Below, piece by piece: positions 1 through 9,487 of a DNA stretch of 64,000 nucleotides. Under the pieces are notes generated by a model, which did no database searches, was not told the origin of the DNA, and worked only from the letters and a program-made list of their open reading frames with translations. The stretch's first letter is position 1, and each line of letters begins with the position of its first letter. Made by a program: the position numbers and the translations under genes. The stretch comes from an uncultured Apibacter sp. (GTDB lineage: Bacteria; Bacteroidota; Bacteroidia; Flavobacteriales; Weeksellaceae): positions 37,510 through 101,509 of the forward strand of contig CALYQD010000009.1 of assembly GCA_945280365.1 (NCBI GenBank), given 5' to 3'.

Positions 1-565
1 AAAAATCTATTGAAATTGTTCTTGTGATATCGTTTATATCAGAAACTAATACTTTCATTCCCAAACTTAATCCTATTTTTACCACTTCCACTCCTATCCT
101 TCCAAATCCAATTACTCCTAAAGTTTTCCCTCCAAGTTCCATGGCTCCTGAATAAGATTTTTTTAAGGCTGCAAAATTTGTGTCCCCTTCCAAAGGCATA
201 TTGCGATTGGAGTCTTGAAGATATCTGTATAAAGTAAACATATGTGCAAATACCAGTTCGGCAACTGATCTTGAAGAAGCTGCAGGAGTATTTATAACAT
301 GTATACCTTTATCTTTAGCATATTCAACATCAATGTTATCCATCCCAACACCTCCTCTACCTATAATTTTAATAGAAGGACATTGGTCTATCAAATCTTT
401 TCTAACTTGTGTCGCACTTCTTACCAATAAAACATCAATATTGTTTTCATTTATAAAATTGGCTAACTGCTCTTGAGCAACTTTATGTGATAAAACTTCA
501 TGACCTTCATTTTCTAAAAATTCTATTGCAGATATAGAAATACCATCGTTCGGTAATATTTTCAT
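1..565 (-). CDS. serA: D-3-phosphoglycerate dehydrogenase, N-terminal 188 residues
   Basis: Catalyses NAD-dependent oxidation of 3-phosphoglycerate, the first step of serine synthesis, in the cytosol. The gene runs off the left edge, so only the N-terminal part is present, read from the ATG at 565. Visible are the substrate-domain segment GRGGVGMDNIDV and the start of the Rossmann fold, GVIGFGRIGVEV (GxGxxG). It lies 25 bp downstream of serC on the same strand, so the two probably share a transcript with the ferredoxin gene. The catalytic His/Glu and any ACT domain lie outside the window. Identification is secure as a 2-hydroxyacid dehydrogenase; serA specifically is supported by the serC neighbour. 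Confidence 0.88.
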   Translation of the reverse strand, partial: MKILPNDGISISAIEFLENEGHEVLSHKVAQEQLANFINENNIDVLLVRSATQVRKDLIDQCPSIKIIGRGGVGMDNIDVEYAKDKGIHVINTPAASSRSVAELVFAHMFTLYRYLQDSNRNMPLEGDTNFAALKKSYSGAMELGGKTLGVIGFGRIGVEVVKIGLSLGMKVLVSDINDITRTISIDF

Positions 566-590
566 TGTATTTATTTAATTAAATTAAAAA

Positions 591-1655
591 TTAGGCAGTT
601 TTTTCAAGTTCTTTCATAACATTAACTAGGGCTTGCACTCCTTCTAAAGGCATAGCATTATAAATACTTGCTCGATACCCTCCTACGGTTCTATATCCTC
701 CTACTCCTACAATATTAGCATCCTTCCACATTTGATCAAATTTGGCTTTATATTTTTCTTCGTCATTTAAAAAGAAACAAACATTCATAAGAGATCTGTC
801 TTCTTTTTCGCATACTCCTCTAAACAAAGGGTTTCTATCAATCTCATTATATAACAATTCTGCCTTTACCTTATTTTTTTTCTCAATTCCTTCCGTTCCT
901 CCTTGCTTTTCTAGCCATCGTAAATTCAATAAGGTTGTATATACAGCAAATACAGGCGGAGTATTAGCCATACTTTCTTTTGCAATATGTACTTCATAAT
1001 CTAAATAAGAAGGCAAATTTCGTCCTGTTATTCCTAAATATCTTTTATCTACTACCACCATTGTTACTCCGGCCGGACCTAAATTTTTTTGTGCTCCTGC
1101 ATAAGATATAGCAAATTTATTATAATCAATGGATCTACTTAAAATATCAGAGGACATATCACAAACAATAGGAACATCAGTTTCTGGAAATGTTTTGATT
1201 TCTGTGCCATAAACGGTATTATTGGAGGTAATATGTAAATAATCAACATCAGAAGGAATCGTATAGCCTTTAGGTATATAGGTGTATTTGTCCTGTTTTG
1301 AGGAAGCTAAAACTTCTATCTTTCCGATTTTTTCAGCTTCTTTAATAGCTACAGAGGCAAAATTTCCGCTGTCTATATAAGCAGCTTTTGATTTAAGAAG
1401 ATTATATGGAATCATAGTGAATTGTAAGCTAGCACCACCTTGTAAATACAATACTTCATGATGATCGTCTAACTTCATTAATTTCTTTGCTAAACTTCTA
1501 GCTTCATCCATTATAGCAATAAAATCTTTACTTCTGTGTGATATTTCAATTAAAGAGGTCCCATTATTATTAAAATCCAACACTGCCTGTGCGGCTTGTT
1601 GAATTACTTCTTCCGGTAATGTAGAAGGTCCTGCACTAAAGTTATATTTTTTCAT
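591..1655 (-). CDS. serC: Phosphoserine aminotransferase
   Basis: PLP-dependent transaminase converting 3-phosphohydroxypyruvate and glutamate to phosphoserine and 2-oxoglutarate. The 354-residue length is usual for the family. The N-terminus KKYNFSAGPSTLP is the typical SerC opening, and the PLP-binding lysine is K190 in the motif SYAGAQKNLGPAG. The C-terminal GVGGYRTVGGYRASIYNAM matches the family. It sits between a ferredoxin gene (upstream) and serA (downstream, 25 bp), a serine-biosynthesis arrangement common in Flavobacteriia. Complete and apparently functional. Confidence 0.97.
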   Translation of the reverse strand: MKKYNFSAGPSTLPEEVIQQAAQAVLDFNNNGTSLIEISHRSKDFIAIMDEARSLAKKLMKLDDHHEVLYLQGGASLQFTMIPYNLLKSKAAYIDSGNFASVAIKEAEKIGKIEVLASSKQDKYTYIPKGYTIPSDVDYLHITSNNTVYGTEIKTFPETDVPIVCDMSSDILSRSIDYNKFAISYAGAQKNLGPAGVTMVVVDKRYLGITGRNLPSYLDYEVHIAKESMANTPPVFAVYTTLLNLRWLEKQGGTEGIEKKNKVKAELLYNEIDRNPLFRGVCEKEDRSLMNVCFFLNDEEKYKAKFDQMWKDANIVGVGGYRTVGGYRASIYNAMPLEGVQALVNVMKELEKTA

Positions 1656-1715
1656 TAATTAATAAATATAATGTTTTTATCTTGTTTGGAAATAAAGTAA
1701 ACACGTTTATTATTC

Positions 1716-2066
1716 TCAAGAAGGATGTAAAAAATCCTTCTTAGCGATCAATTCTTCATCAGTTTCCACATGAGCATCATCAGGAACACAACAATCCACC
1801 GGACATACGGCTGCACATTGCGGTTCTTCGTGAAAACCTTTACATTCCGTACATTTATCCGCAACTATATAGTAAATATCATCAGATATGGGTTTTTGTG
1901 GAGTATCCGCATCAATAGAAAGACCGCTCTTAGTTACAACCATTCCTGTTAACCCAGTACCTTCTGACAATTTCCAATCCACTGCTCCTTCATATATTGC
2001 ATTATTGGGACATTCAGGCTCACACGCTCCACAATTTATACATTCATCCGTAATTTTTATAGCCAT
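1716..2066 (-). CDS. 2[4Fe-4S] ferredoxin with elongated second cluster loop
   Basis: Small soluble electron carrier of 116 residues. The first cluster motif is C9-x2-C12-x2-C15-x3-C19 (CINCGACEPECP). The second is C72-x2-C75, then a longer loop to C84, C88 and C92 (KCTECKGFHEEPQCAAVCP), as in the YfhL/Alvin-type ferredoxins. A roughly 50-residue insert separates the clusters. It is first in the run ferredoxin-serC-serA and divergent from the LuxC-like reductase, 64 bp away. The redox partner cannot be read from the sequence. Confidence 0.93.
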   Translation of the reverse strand: MAIKITDECINCGACEPECPNNAIYEGAVDWKLSEGTGLTGMVVTKSGLSIDADTPQKPISDDIYYIVADKCTECKGFHEEPQCAAVCPVDCCVPDDAHVETDEELIAKKDFLHPS

Positions 2067-2130
2067 TACTTAAAATTAATTTACTTTTGTGCAAAATTAT
2101 ACAATTTTTTTTATATATATCATAAGTAAA

Positions 2131-3165
2131 ATGAGTTTAGAACAAAGAATAAAGTCGCTGAATGCCGTTAGAAATATTTTAGATCAATTTGTTAATAAGA
2201 ATGAGGTTGATACGCATAATTATTCCAAATTTAAAAAGATTATTTCGCTTGCTGAAACTAAAAATTCATGGTTTACTGAAGATAGCATATTTTCAGTTTT
2301 AAAGTATTGGAATAATGTTTTATCTGAAGATACGGTCACTAAGTGGTTAGCTAACTACACGATTGATTCTACCGAGAAAAAAAATGTTGGATTGGTATTG
2401 GCGGGAAACATACCTATGGTTGGATTTCATGATTGTCTGAGTACTCTCCTGACAGGGAATCGGGCTGTAATAAAATTATCTTCCAAAGACTCTATTCTCA
2501 TTCCATTTTTTTTAAATTTATGGAAAAAGTTTTATAATGAGCTTGATTTTGAATTTGTAGAAACACTCTCTAATTGTGATGCAGTTATAACTACCGGTAG
2601 TACAAATACTGCCAGATATTTTGAGTATTATTTTAAAAACATTCCGCATATAATCAGAAAAAATAGAACTTCCATAGCTGTACTAACGGGTAAAGAAACT
2701 GAAGAACAATTATATGGACTTGCTAATGATGTATTCTCATATTTCGGATTAGGTTGTAGAAGTGTAACTCAAATATTTATTCCGAAAGATTACGATTTAA
2801 ATTTACTTTTTAATATTTTTATTTCTTTTAAGAATGTTATTAATCATACTAAATATGCAAATAATTATGATTATAACAAAGCTATATATTTGATGAATCA
2901 AGAAAAATTTTGGGATAATAATTTTATTATACTTAAAGAATCTCAAAATTTATTTAGTCCTATCGGTACATTATATTTTAGCACCTATTCCGATAAAACC
3001 GAGATAGAAAATTTTATCTCTAAAAATACTGAAAATATACAATGTGTGGTATGTGCTCAACCGTTGGATATTTATAAAACTATAGCTCCCGGCCAGGCAC
3101 AAAATCCTAAAATTTATGATTATGCCGATGGGATTGATACCATAGAGTTTCTCACTCATTTATAA
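2131..3165 (+). CDS. Acyl-CoA reductase, LuxC-like
   Basis: Member of the LuxC-type acyl-CoA reductase family (PF05893), aldehyde-dehydrogenase fold, expected to reduce acyl-CoA to a fatty aldehyde with NAD(P)H. I chose the ATG at 2131 (MSLEQRIKSLNAV, 344 residues). An in-frame GTG 42 bp upstream would add a poorly conserved hydrophobic stretch and run into the divergent promoter region. Recognisable segments are the nucleotide-binding GLVLAGNIPMVGFHD, the TTGSTNTARYFEYYF loop and the probable catalytic cysteine in YFGLGCRSVTQIF. It is divergent from the ferredoxin gene, a conserved pairing in Flavobacteriia. The substrate is not known from sequence. Confidence 0.85.
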   Translation: MSLEQRIKSLNAVRNILDQFVNKNEVDTHNYSKFKKIISLAETKNSWFTEDSIFSVLKYWNNVLSEDTVTKWLANYTIDSTEKKNVGLVLAGNIPMVGFHDCLSTLLTGNRAVIKLSSKDSILIPFFLNLWKKFYNELDFEFVETLSNCDAVITTGSTNTARYFEYYFKNIPHIIRKNRTSIAVLTGKETEEQLYGLANDVFSYFGLGCRSVTQIFIPKDYDLNLLFNIFISFKNVINHTKYANNYDYNKAIYLMNQEKFWDNNFIILKESQNLFSPIGTLYFSTYSDKTEIENFISKNTENIQCVVCAQPLDIYKTIAPGQAQNPKIYDYADGIDTIEFLTHL

Positions 3166-3278
3166 TTAACTTAAATAATAAGAAATTAAAAAAAGGATCG
3201 AATATTCATTTTTTTAGATAATTAAATAATTAATAGTATTTTTACTTTTTATAGTAAAAAGACAAAATTGTTACTCAT

Positions 3279-4166
3279 ATGAAATCATTACAAGGATTAG
3301 GTGTAGCTTTAATAACACCCTTTTGCAAGGATGGAACGATTGATTTCCCATCGTTAGAAAAATTAGTAAATTATAATATTGAAGGCGGAACTGACTACTT
3401 AGTTATTTTAGGCACAACTGCTGAAAATGCTACCTTAAATTCAGAAGAAAAAAAACAGGTAATTGATTGTATCCTAAAGAGTAACAACAAGCGATTACCT
3501 TTAGTTTTAGGCATTGGTGGAAATAATACAGCTGATATTGTACATCAGTTACAAACTACAAACCTTGAAGATTTTTCCGCAATCTTATCCGTATCGCCAT
3601 ACTATAATAAACCTTCTCAAGAAGGAATATATCAACATTATAAAAAAATTGCTGAAAATAGCGATAAGCCTATAATTATATATAATGTGCCCGGAAGAAC
3701 AGGTTCAAATATTGAAGCTGCGACAACATTAAGATTGTCAAATGATTGTAAAAACATCATCGGGATCAAAGAAGCAAGTCCAAATTTTTTACAATCAACT
3801 AATATTATAAAAGATAAACCTTCTGAATTTAGGGTCATATCAGGAGACGATGAATTGGCTTTGCCTATAGTATTAGCCGGGGGATACGGAGTTATATCGG
3901 TTTTGGGCCAAGCTCTTCCTCATGAAGTTTCTCAGATGATTAAATTAGGATTAGATAAAAAAGTAGAAGAAGCCTATACAATTCATTATAAGCTAAAAAC
4001 TCTTTTTGAATTAATATTTGCAGAAGGAAATCCTTCCGGTATTAAAGCTTTATTATCCGTAAAAGGTATTTGTAAACCTTATACTCGTTTACCTTTAACA
4101 CCTGCCTCTACAAATCTTATTAGTAAAATTGAAAAAGAGCTAGAAACTCTAAGCATAGTTGTTTAA
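3279..4166 (+). CDS. dapA: 4-hydroxy-tetrahydrodipicolinate synthase
   Basis: Condenses pyruvate with aspartate semialdehyde, committing carbon to lysine and meso-diaminopimelate for peptidoglycan. 295 residues, full length. The Schiff-base lysine is K164 in IIGIKEAS, the catalytic tyrosine Y135 is in IYNVPGRTG, and YYNKPSQEG is the usual substrate loop. The substrate-binding motif reads GTTAEN rather than the proteobacterial GTTGES. It has its own transcript by position, 113 bp after the reductase gene. No DapA-regulatory element is evident. Confidence 0.96.
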   Translation: MKSLQGLGVALITPFCKDGTIDFPSLEKLVNYNIEGGTDYLVILGTTAENATLNSEEKKQVIDCILKSNNKRLPLVLGIGGNNTADIVHQLQTTNLEDFSAILSVSPYYNKPSQEGIYQHYKKIAENSDKPIIIYNVPGRTGSNIEAATTLRLSNDCKNIIGIKEASPNFLQSTNIIKDKPSEFRVISGDDELALPIVLAGGYGVISVLGQALPHEVSQMIKLGLDKKVEEAYTIHYKLKTLFELIFAEGNPSGIKALLSVKGICKPYTRLPLTPASTNLISKIEKELETLSIVV

Positions 4167-4247
4167 GTTTTTACTATTTAGTAATATATCTACTAATTTT
4201 ATTAATAAATTATCTATAAATATCTTTATATCAATTAAAGTTATTTA

Positions 4248-4279
4248 TTTGTTTAAAATTATAAAAAAATGTAATTTTG
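4248..4279 (+). promoter_or_regulatory. Bacteroidota-type promoter for the bamD operon
   Basis: TTTG at 4248-4251 and TAATTTTG at 4272-4279 are separated by exactly 20 bp, matching the TTTG / TAnnTTTG consensus of the Bacteroidota primary sigma factor. The bamD ATG follows 7 bp later, so the mRNA leader would be very short. Confidence 0.7.
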
Positions 4280-4286
4280 TAATTAG

Positions 4287-5165
4287 ATGAAAAAAATACT
4301 TCTATTAGGTTTATCATTTCTCCTTTTTATTAGTTGTGAGAGAAGATTAAATCAAGCTTTAAAAAGTACTGATAAAGATTTGATATTAAAGGTTGCTGAA
4401 GAATATGAACAACGAAAGAAATATAGTCAAGCCATCAGTTTATATGAATATGCAACTAAATTCGTTGTAGGAACCGATGAAGCACCGGAAGTTTCTTATA
4501 GGACTGCATACCTCAATTATTTAGATAAAAACTATAGGCTAGCAGCGCATCAGTTTAAAAATTTTGTAATGTCGTATCCGAAAGACTCAAGAGCCGATGA
4601 ATCGGCATATATGGTAGCTTATTGTTACTATGTCGATTCGCCTGATTATAATCTTGATCAAACAAATACACGAGATGCATTAAAGGAATTGCAGTTATAT
4701 ATTGACACTTACCCTAATTCGGGAAAAATTCCTGAATGTAACCGAATGATAGATGACTTGACTAGAAAGCTGGAAAAGAAAGCTTTTGAAAATGCTAAAA
4801 CCCTTTATAAAGTTACGGAATATAAAGCAGCTATCATATCTTTTGATAATGTTTTGAGCGATTTTCCAGATACAAAATTGCGCGAAGATATTTTAATTTA
4901 TTCACTTCGTGCCAAAACAGAACTTGCCGTTAATTCTATACATAAATTACAAAATGAACGAATTAATGATGCGGTTAATTCATACAATAAATTCTGCAAT
5001 CTATTTCCAAACTCAACCTATTTAGATGAAGCAAAACGTTTAAATTCTAGATTGGAAAATGCCAAGATTACGTATCAAATTAAAGAAAAAAACATCAATG
5101 AAGCCAAAGAGCAATCTGAAGATAAATTAAAATCCGCAGAAAAAGAAAGAAATAAAATAAGTTAA
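4287..5165 (+). CDS. bamD: Outer membrane protein assembly factor BamD (lipoprotein)
   Basis: Outer-membrane lipoprotein of the BAM complex that folds beta-barrel proteins. A lipoprotein signal peptide ends in the lipobox LLFISC (Cys 17). The mature part is built of TPR-like helical pairs, for example SYRTAYLNYLDKNYRLAAHQF and a typical BamD segment VMSYPKDSRADESAYMVAYC. The C-terminus is a charged coiled-coil-like tail (KEKNINEAKEQSEDKLKSAE). It is first of the bamD-omega-coaBC-DUF4835-recN run, a conserved order in Flavobacteriia. Confidence 0.92.
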   Translation: MKKILLLGLSFLLFISCERRLNQALKSTDKDLILKVAEEYEQRKKYSQAISLYEYATKFVVGTDEAPEVSYRTAYLNYLDKNYRLAAHQFKNFVMSYPKDSRADESAYMVAYCYYVDSPDYNLDQTNTRDALKELQLYIDTYPNSGKIPECNRMIDDLTRKLEKKAFENAKTLYKVTEYKAAIISFDNVLSDFPDTKLREDILIYSLRAKTELAVNSIHKLQNERINDAVNSYNKFCNLFPNSTYLDEAKRLNSRLENAKITYQIKEKNINEAKEQSEDKLKSAEKERNKIS

Positions 5166-5189
5166 CTAAAATTATACACCAATCAAAAT

Positions 5190-5510
5190 ATGAATTTAAA
5201 AGAATTAAATGCGCCAAACACAACAATTACTTTCAATAGACAACAAATTGAGAGTAAAGTAGGTAACATTTATGAAGCTATAGTAATAATAGGTAAAAGA
5301 GCTGAACAGATTAATACTATTATTAAAAATGATTTGAACCAAAAATTGGATGAATTTGCTTCAAATAGCGATTCTCTTGATGAAATATTTGAAAATAGAG
5401 AACAAATTGAAGTTTCTAAATACTATGAAAGATTGCCTAAACCAACATTAATTGCCATACAAGAATGGTTAGATAACGAAGTTTATTTTAGAAAAACAGA
5501 CGCTCAGTAA
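5190..5510 (+). CDS. rpoZ: DNA-directed RNA polymerase omega subunit, Bacteroidota type
   Basis: 106-residue protein with the Rpb6/omega core: TITFNRQQIESKVGNIYEAIVIIGKRAEQIN resembles the helix that clasps the beta-prime C-terminus. In this phylum omega is divergent from the E. coli protein and is encoded between bamD and coaBC, as here (24 bp after bamD, 10 bp before coaBC). This placement is the main support. The acidic C-terminal half is phylum-specific. Confidence 0.85.
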   Translation: MNLKELNAPNTTITFNRQQIESKVGNIYEAIVIIGKRAEQINTIIKNDLNQKLDEFASNSDSLDEIFENREQIEVSKYYERLPKPTLIAIQEWLDNEVYFRKTDAQ

Positions 5511-5520
5511 CCATTTTACC

Positions 5521-6729
5521 ATGTCGGTTTTAGAAGGGAAAAAGATAGTATTAATAGTAACGGGTGGAATTGCTGCCTATAAAACCGCTTCCCTTATAAG
5601 ACTTTTGATCAAACGGGGATGTAAGGTACAGGTTATTATGACACCGGAGGCAATTAATTTTATAACGCCTCTAACCTTATCTACCCTGTCAAATAATCCT
5701 GTATATACACAATTTTTTGATGGAAAAACGGGAGAATGGACTAGCCATGTAGATTTAGCTTTACAAGCAGATTATATTGTGGTAGCCCCTGCTACTTCCA
5801 ATACGCTGTCTAAAATGGCCAGTGCAGAAGCTGATAATTTAGCTTTAGCAACGTACTTATCTGCTAAAAATATTGTTTTCTTTGCTCCTGCTATGGATTT
5901 GGATATGTACAAAAATCCTTATAATAAAGAAAACATAGAAAAGCTTATTCAAAAAGGAGATATATGTATACCTCCTAATAAAGGGGAACTTGCCAGTGGT
6001 TTAGAGGGAGAAGGCCGAATGGCCGAGCCTGAGGAAATTGTAAATTTTATTGAAAATTTCATACGAAAAGAGTTACTTTTTTATAAAAAGAAAATTTTAA
6101 TTACTGCCGGTCCTACTTATGAACCTATTGATCCGGTTCGATTCATAGGAAATCATTCTTCCGGAAAAATGGGTTTTGAAATAGCCAAAGTTGCAGAAAA
6201 ATTAGGTGCTGAAGTTACCTTAATATCTGGTCCTTGTAATCAAAAGCTATCTAATTATTCTTCCATACTAAGAATTGATGTTATATCGTCTGAAGAAATG
6301 TATAAGGCTGTGGATGCCCATTATCAATGGGCTGATATTGTTATTATGGCTGCAGCGGTAGCTGATTATAGACCTAAGACAGTTTCTAAAATTAAAATAA
6401 AAAAAGAGGAAGATTCTTTTTCTTTGCCGTTAATTAAAAATAAAGACATACTTTTACACTTAGGTAATACTAAAGATAATCAGTTTTTAGTTGGATTTGC
6501 CTTAGAGACTAATGATGAAGAAAATAATGCTCTTAAAAAATTACAAAAAAAGAATTTAGATATGATCGTTTTAAATTCTTTGCGAGATGATGGCGCTGGA
6601 TTTTCTTACGATACAAATAAAATAACTATTTTAGATAAGCAGGGAAATATTGAGTATTTTGATCTTCAGACTAAAGAAAAAGTCGCTGTGAATATATTAA
6701 ATTCTATTCATGTAAGAATAAAAACCTGA
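5521..6729 (+). CDS. coaBC: Bifunctional phosphopantothenoylcysteine decarboxylase / phosphopantothenate-cysteine ligase
   Basis: Two consecutive steps of coenzyme A synthesis. The N-terminal flavoprotein half (about 1-180) has GGIAAYKTASLIRLL, the catalytic His in TSHVDLAL and the flexible-flap-associated PAMDLDMYKNP, where E. coli has PAMN; Asp is usual in Bacteroidota. The ligase half (about 190-402) begins ILITAGPTYEPIDPVRFIGN and contains SSGKMGFEIAKVAE and KNKDIL. 402 residues is a full bifunctional length. Four bases separate it from the next gene, so they are surely co-transcribed. Confidence 0.96.
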   Translation: MSVLEGKKIVLIVTGGIAAYKTASLIRLLIKRGCKVQVIMTPEAINFITPLTLSTLSNNPVYTQFFDGKTGEWTSHVDLALQADYIVVAPATSNTLSKMASAEADNLALATYLSAKNIVFFAPAMDLDMYKNPYNKENIEKLIQKGDICIPPNKGELASGLEGEGRMAEPEEIVNFIENFIRKELLFYKKKILITAGPTYEPIDPVRFIGNHSSGKMGFEIAKVAEKLGAEVTLISGPCNQKLSNYSSILRIDVISSEEMYKAVDAHYQWADIVIMAAAVADYRPKTVSKIKIKKEEDSFSLPLIKNKDILLHLGNTKDNQFLVGFALETNDEENNALKKLQKKNLDMIVLNSLRDDGAGFSYDTNKITILDKQGNIEYFDLQTKEKVAVNILNSIHVRIKT

Positions 6730-6732
6730 TTT

Positions 6733-7641
6733 ATGAAACATATACCATTAATTTTTCTGTTATTGATTATACCCATAGTGGTTACTTGTCAACAATTATC
6801 GGCTGAGGTAAAAATTGATTATAGCAAAGTTCAAGGATCAAATAATCAAGTATTTAATACCTTAAAAAAGGATTTAAAAGATTTTATCAGTAATACGGAT
6901 TGGATACCTGGAAATAAGTTATCAATGCAAGAGCGTATCAAATGCTCTTTCGGGATTATTATTGAAGAAAGAATTGCTACGGATAAATTTAAAGCAACTT
7001 TATTAGTTCAATCCAGTAGACCTGTATATAACTCAAGTTATACGACACCGGTATTAAATTATCAAGACACCAATTTTACATTTAATTATATCGAATCTGA
7101 AAATCTTGTATTTAATGAAACTCGTTTTAGCGGCAAAAATTTAACTGATGTCCTTGCGTTTTATATCTATATGATTTTAGGATATGATGCTGATACTTTT
7201 TCGTTAAATGGAGGAACCGATTATTTTACCAAAGCTCAAAAAATTTCTGATAATTCCATAAATCAAGGATATAACGGTTGGAACACTTTTGATGGGCCGA
7301 GAACCCGAGGTTCTCTTATTGCTGATATTATAAATGATAAGTCCAATACCTTAAGAAATATTTCGTATAATTATCATCGTAATGGATTGGATATGATGTC
7401 TTCTAATGAATTACAAGCTAAAACAAATATCGCTATCAATTTAATGAAGTTGAATGAATATTCTTCCAATTATCAATTTTATCCATTGGATCTTTTTTTA
7501 ACAGCAAAACGAGAAGAAATAGTAAATATTTTTTCAGGTGGTACCTCTGTTACAACCCTTAATATTTCTGATTTAAAAACTTTATTACAAAAAATTAATC
7601 CAATCAATAGTAACGATTATTGGAATAAAATTAAAAATTAA
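6733..7641 (+). CDS. DUF4835 family periplasmic/outer-membrane protein
   Basis: 302 residues with an N-terminal signal peptide (KHIPLIFLLLIIPIVVTCQQ; C19 could serve as a lipobox, VVTC). The body fits the DUF4835 family, which in Flavobacteriia is almost always encoded between coaBC and recN, as here. Function is unknown. The position between essential genes and the export signal suggest an envelope role, but that is inference only. Confidence 0.85.
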   Translation: MKHIPLIFLLLIIPIVVTCQQLSAEVKIDYSKVQGSNNQVFNTLKKDLKDFISNTDWIPGNKLSMQERIKCSFGIIIEERIATDKFKATLLVQSSRPVYNSSYTTPVLNYQDTNFTFNYIESENLVFNETRFSGKNLTDVLAFYIYMILGYDADTFSLNGGTDYFTKAQKISDNSINQGYNGWNTFDGPRTRGSLIADIINDKSNTLRNISYNYHRNGLDMMSSNELQAKTNIAINLMKLNEYSSNYQFYPLDLFLTAKREEIVNIFSGGTSVTTLNISDLKTLLQKINPINSNDYWNKIKN

Positions 7642-7648
7642 AAAACTT

Positions 7649-9301
7649 ATGTTAAGTCATTTATCAATTCGTAATTATGCATTGATAGATATCCTGGATA
7701 TTGATTTTCCATCTGGAATGATAACCGTTACAGGAGAAACCGGTGCAGGTAAATCCATTATTTTAGGAGCATTGAAATTAGTTTTGGGTGAGCGGGCAGA
7801 TTACAAGTCTTTAAAAAATGTGGATGAAAAATGTTTTGTAGAAGCTGAATTTATTCTTGATCATGAATTATTTTCCGATTTTTTTACTGATAACGAATTA
7901 GACTATGATTCTAGTACAATTATAAGAAGGGAAATACTACCATCCGGCAAATCAAGAGCTTTTATCAATGATACACCAGTTACTTTACATTTATTACAAA
8001 CTTTAACTAAAAAACTTATTGATATTCATTCTCAATTTGATTCAGCAGAGCTGATGAATGAGAAGTTTCAGCTACATCTTTTGGATAATTATTCCAATAC
8101 TATTGTAGAGGTAAAAGAATATCAGCAAGTATATCATCAATACTTATTTGAAAAAAATAAGTTGCAATCTTTAAAAGACAAATTACTCTCGGGTAATGAA
8201 GAACTGGATTACAAGAATTACTTGTTGAATGAACTGAACAGTGCTAATTTAGACTCTCTAAATTATACCGAATTAGAAAATGAACTTAATTTACTTAAAA
8301 ATTCGGAATACTTAGCACAAATATTATCCGAAATCAAACAACTTTTTGATAATGATGAGATGGGAGTGCTGAATCAAATACGAGAAGTTTATTCTCGCAT
8401 GGATAAAGGTTCACAATTTTCACCCAATCTTTTGAAACTTTCAGAACGTCTCAGCAGTATAAAGCTGGAATTACAAGATATTTATTCCGAATCTGAATTC
8501 TTTTTGGAAAAGCTAGATTTTAATCCGTTGCGATTTGAAGAACTTTCTCAAAAAATTGATTTAATAAATTCGCTATATCTTAAGCATAAGGTTAGCACCA
8601 TTGAAGATTTAATTGATGTACGTAATACATTATCTAAAGATACTTTTGATTTAGTCAATTTGGAAAATCAAATTCTAGATTGTGAAGATAAAATACAAAA
8701 ACTTGAATCAAATCTAAATAATTTAGCTGAATCTTTGCACCGAAAGAGATTAAAACATATTCCTGAATTAGAAAATAAAATACTGAATATTCTTTCTCTT
8801 CTAGGTATGGAAAAATCGCAAATTGAAATTTCCATGCAAAACACAAATGATTATACACAATCGGGGACGGATATAGTTACTATTAATTTCTCAGCCAATG
8901 CGGGCATGCGTTTACAGCCTATAGCAAAAGCTATATCTGGAGGGGAACGTTCACGTTTTATGTTAGCCATTAAAAAAATTATGTCGGAAAAAGAAGCTCT
9001 TCCTACCCTGATTCTTGATGAAATTGATACTGGTGTTTCTGGACGTATCGCTAACGAAATGGGAATTTTAATGCAGAATATGGCGAAAACTATGCAATTA
9101 TTAGTAATCACACATTTGCCGCAAGTTGCTGCTAAAGGAAATATACAGGTTAAGGTTGAAAAAACTGAAATCAAAGGGGAAACTCAAACTCAAATTCGTT
9201 TACTTTCCCACCATGAAAGAATTGAAGAAATTGCTCAACTGATAAGTGGATCTAATATAACCGAAACTGCACGGAAGCAAGCCTTGGAGTTACTAAAATA
9301 A
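7649..9301 (+). CDS. recN: DNA repair protein RecN (SMC-like ATPase)
   Basis: Cohesin-like ATPase for double-strand-break repair. 550 residues, usual length. Walker A GETGAGKSIILGAL is near residue 35, followed by long coiled-coil arms (about 150-370). The ABC signature is AISGGERSRFMLAI, Walker B is PTLILDEIDTGVSG, and the H-loop is VITHLPQVAA. It is last in the run from bamD. No LexA box was identified upstream, since the start lies only 7 bp after DUF4835. Confidence 0.97.
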   Translation: MLSHLSIRNYALIDILDIDFPSGMITVTGETGAGKSIILGALKLVLGERADYKSLKNVDEKCFVEAEFILDHELFSDFFTDNELDYDSSTIIRREILPSGKSRAFINDTPVTLHLLQTLTKKLIDIHSQFDSAELMNEKFQLHLLDNYSNTIVEVKEYQQVYHQYLFEKNKLQSLKDKLLSGNEELDYKNYLLNELNSANLDSLNYTELENELNLLKNSEYLAQILSEIKQLFDNDEMGVLNQIREVYSRMDKGSQFSPNLLKLSERLSSIKLELQDIYSESEFFLEKLDFNPLRFEELSQKIDLINSLYLKHKVSTIEDLIDVRNTLSKDTFDLVNLENQILDCEDKIQKLESNLNNLAESLHRKRLKHIPELENKILNILSLLGMEKSQIEISMQNTNDYTQSGTDIVTINFSANAGMRLQPIAKAISGGERSRFMLAIKKIMSEKEALPTLILDEIDTGVSGRIANEMGILMQNMAKTMQLLVITHLPQVAAKGNIQVKVEKTEIKGETQTQIRLLSHHERIEEIAQLISGSNITETARKQALELLK

Positions 9302-9487
9302 AAAAGGTATTTTTTAAATTATAATTTAAAATCTTCTTATTAATATTTTACATTAGGAAAACATGTAAGATCCTATCAATAATTTAATAACAGCCTTCAT
9401 TAAATCTTGTAATTGTTTATTGAATAAATTTTTAAACTTTCGAATATAGTTATATATCCTTTTTAATCTTAAAAAAGTTTTCGGATT

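Noticed and set aside
8851..9174. Minus-strand ORF of 107 codons inside recN
   Set aside because: Fully within a well-supported recN frame; it has no domain and no separate promoter.
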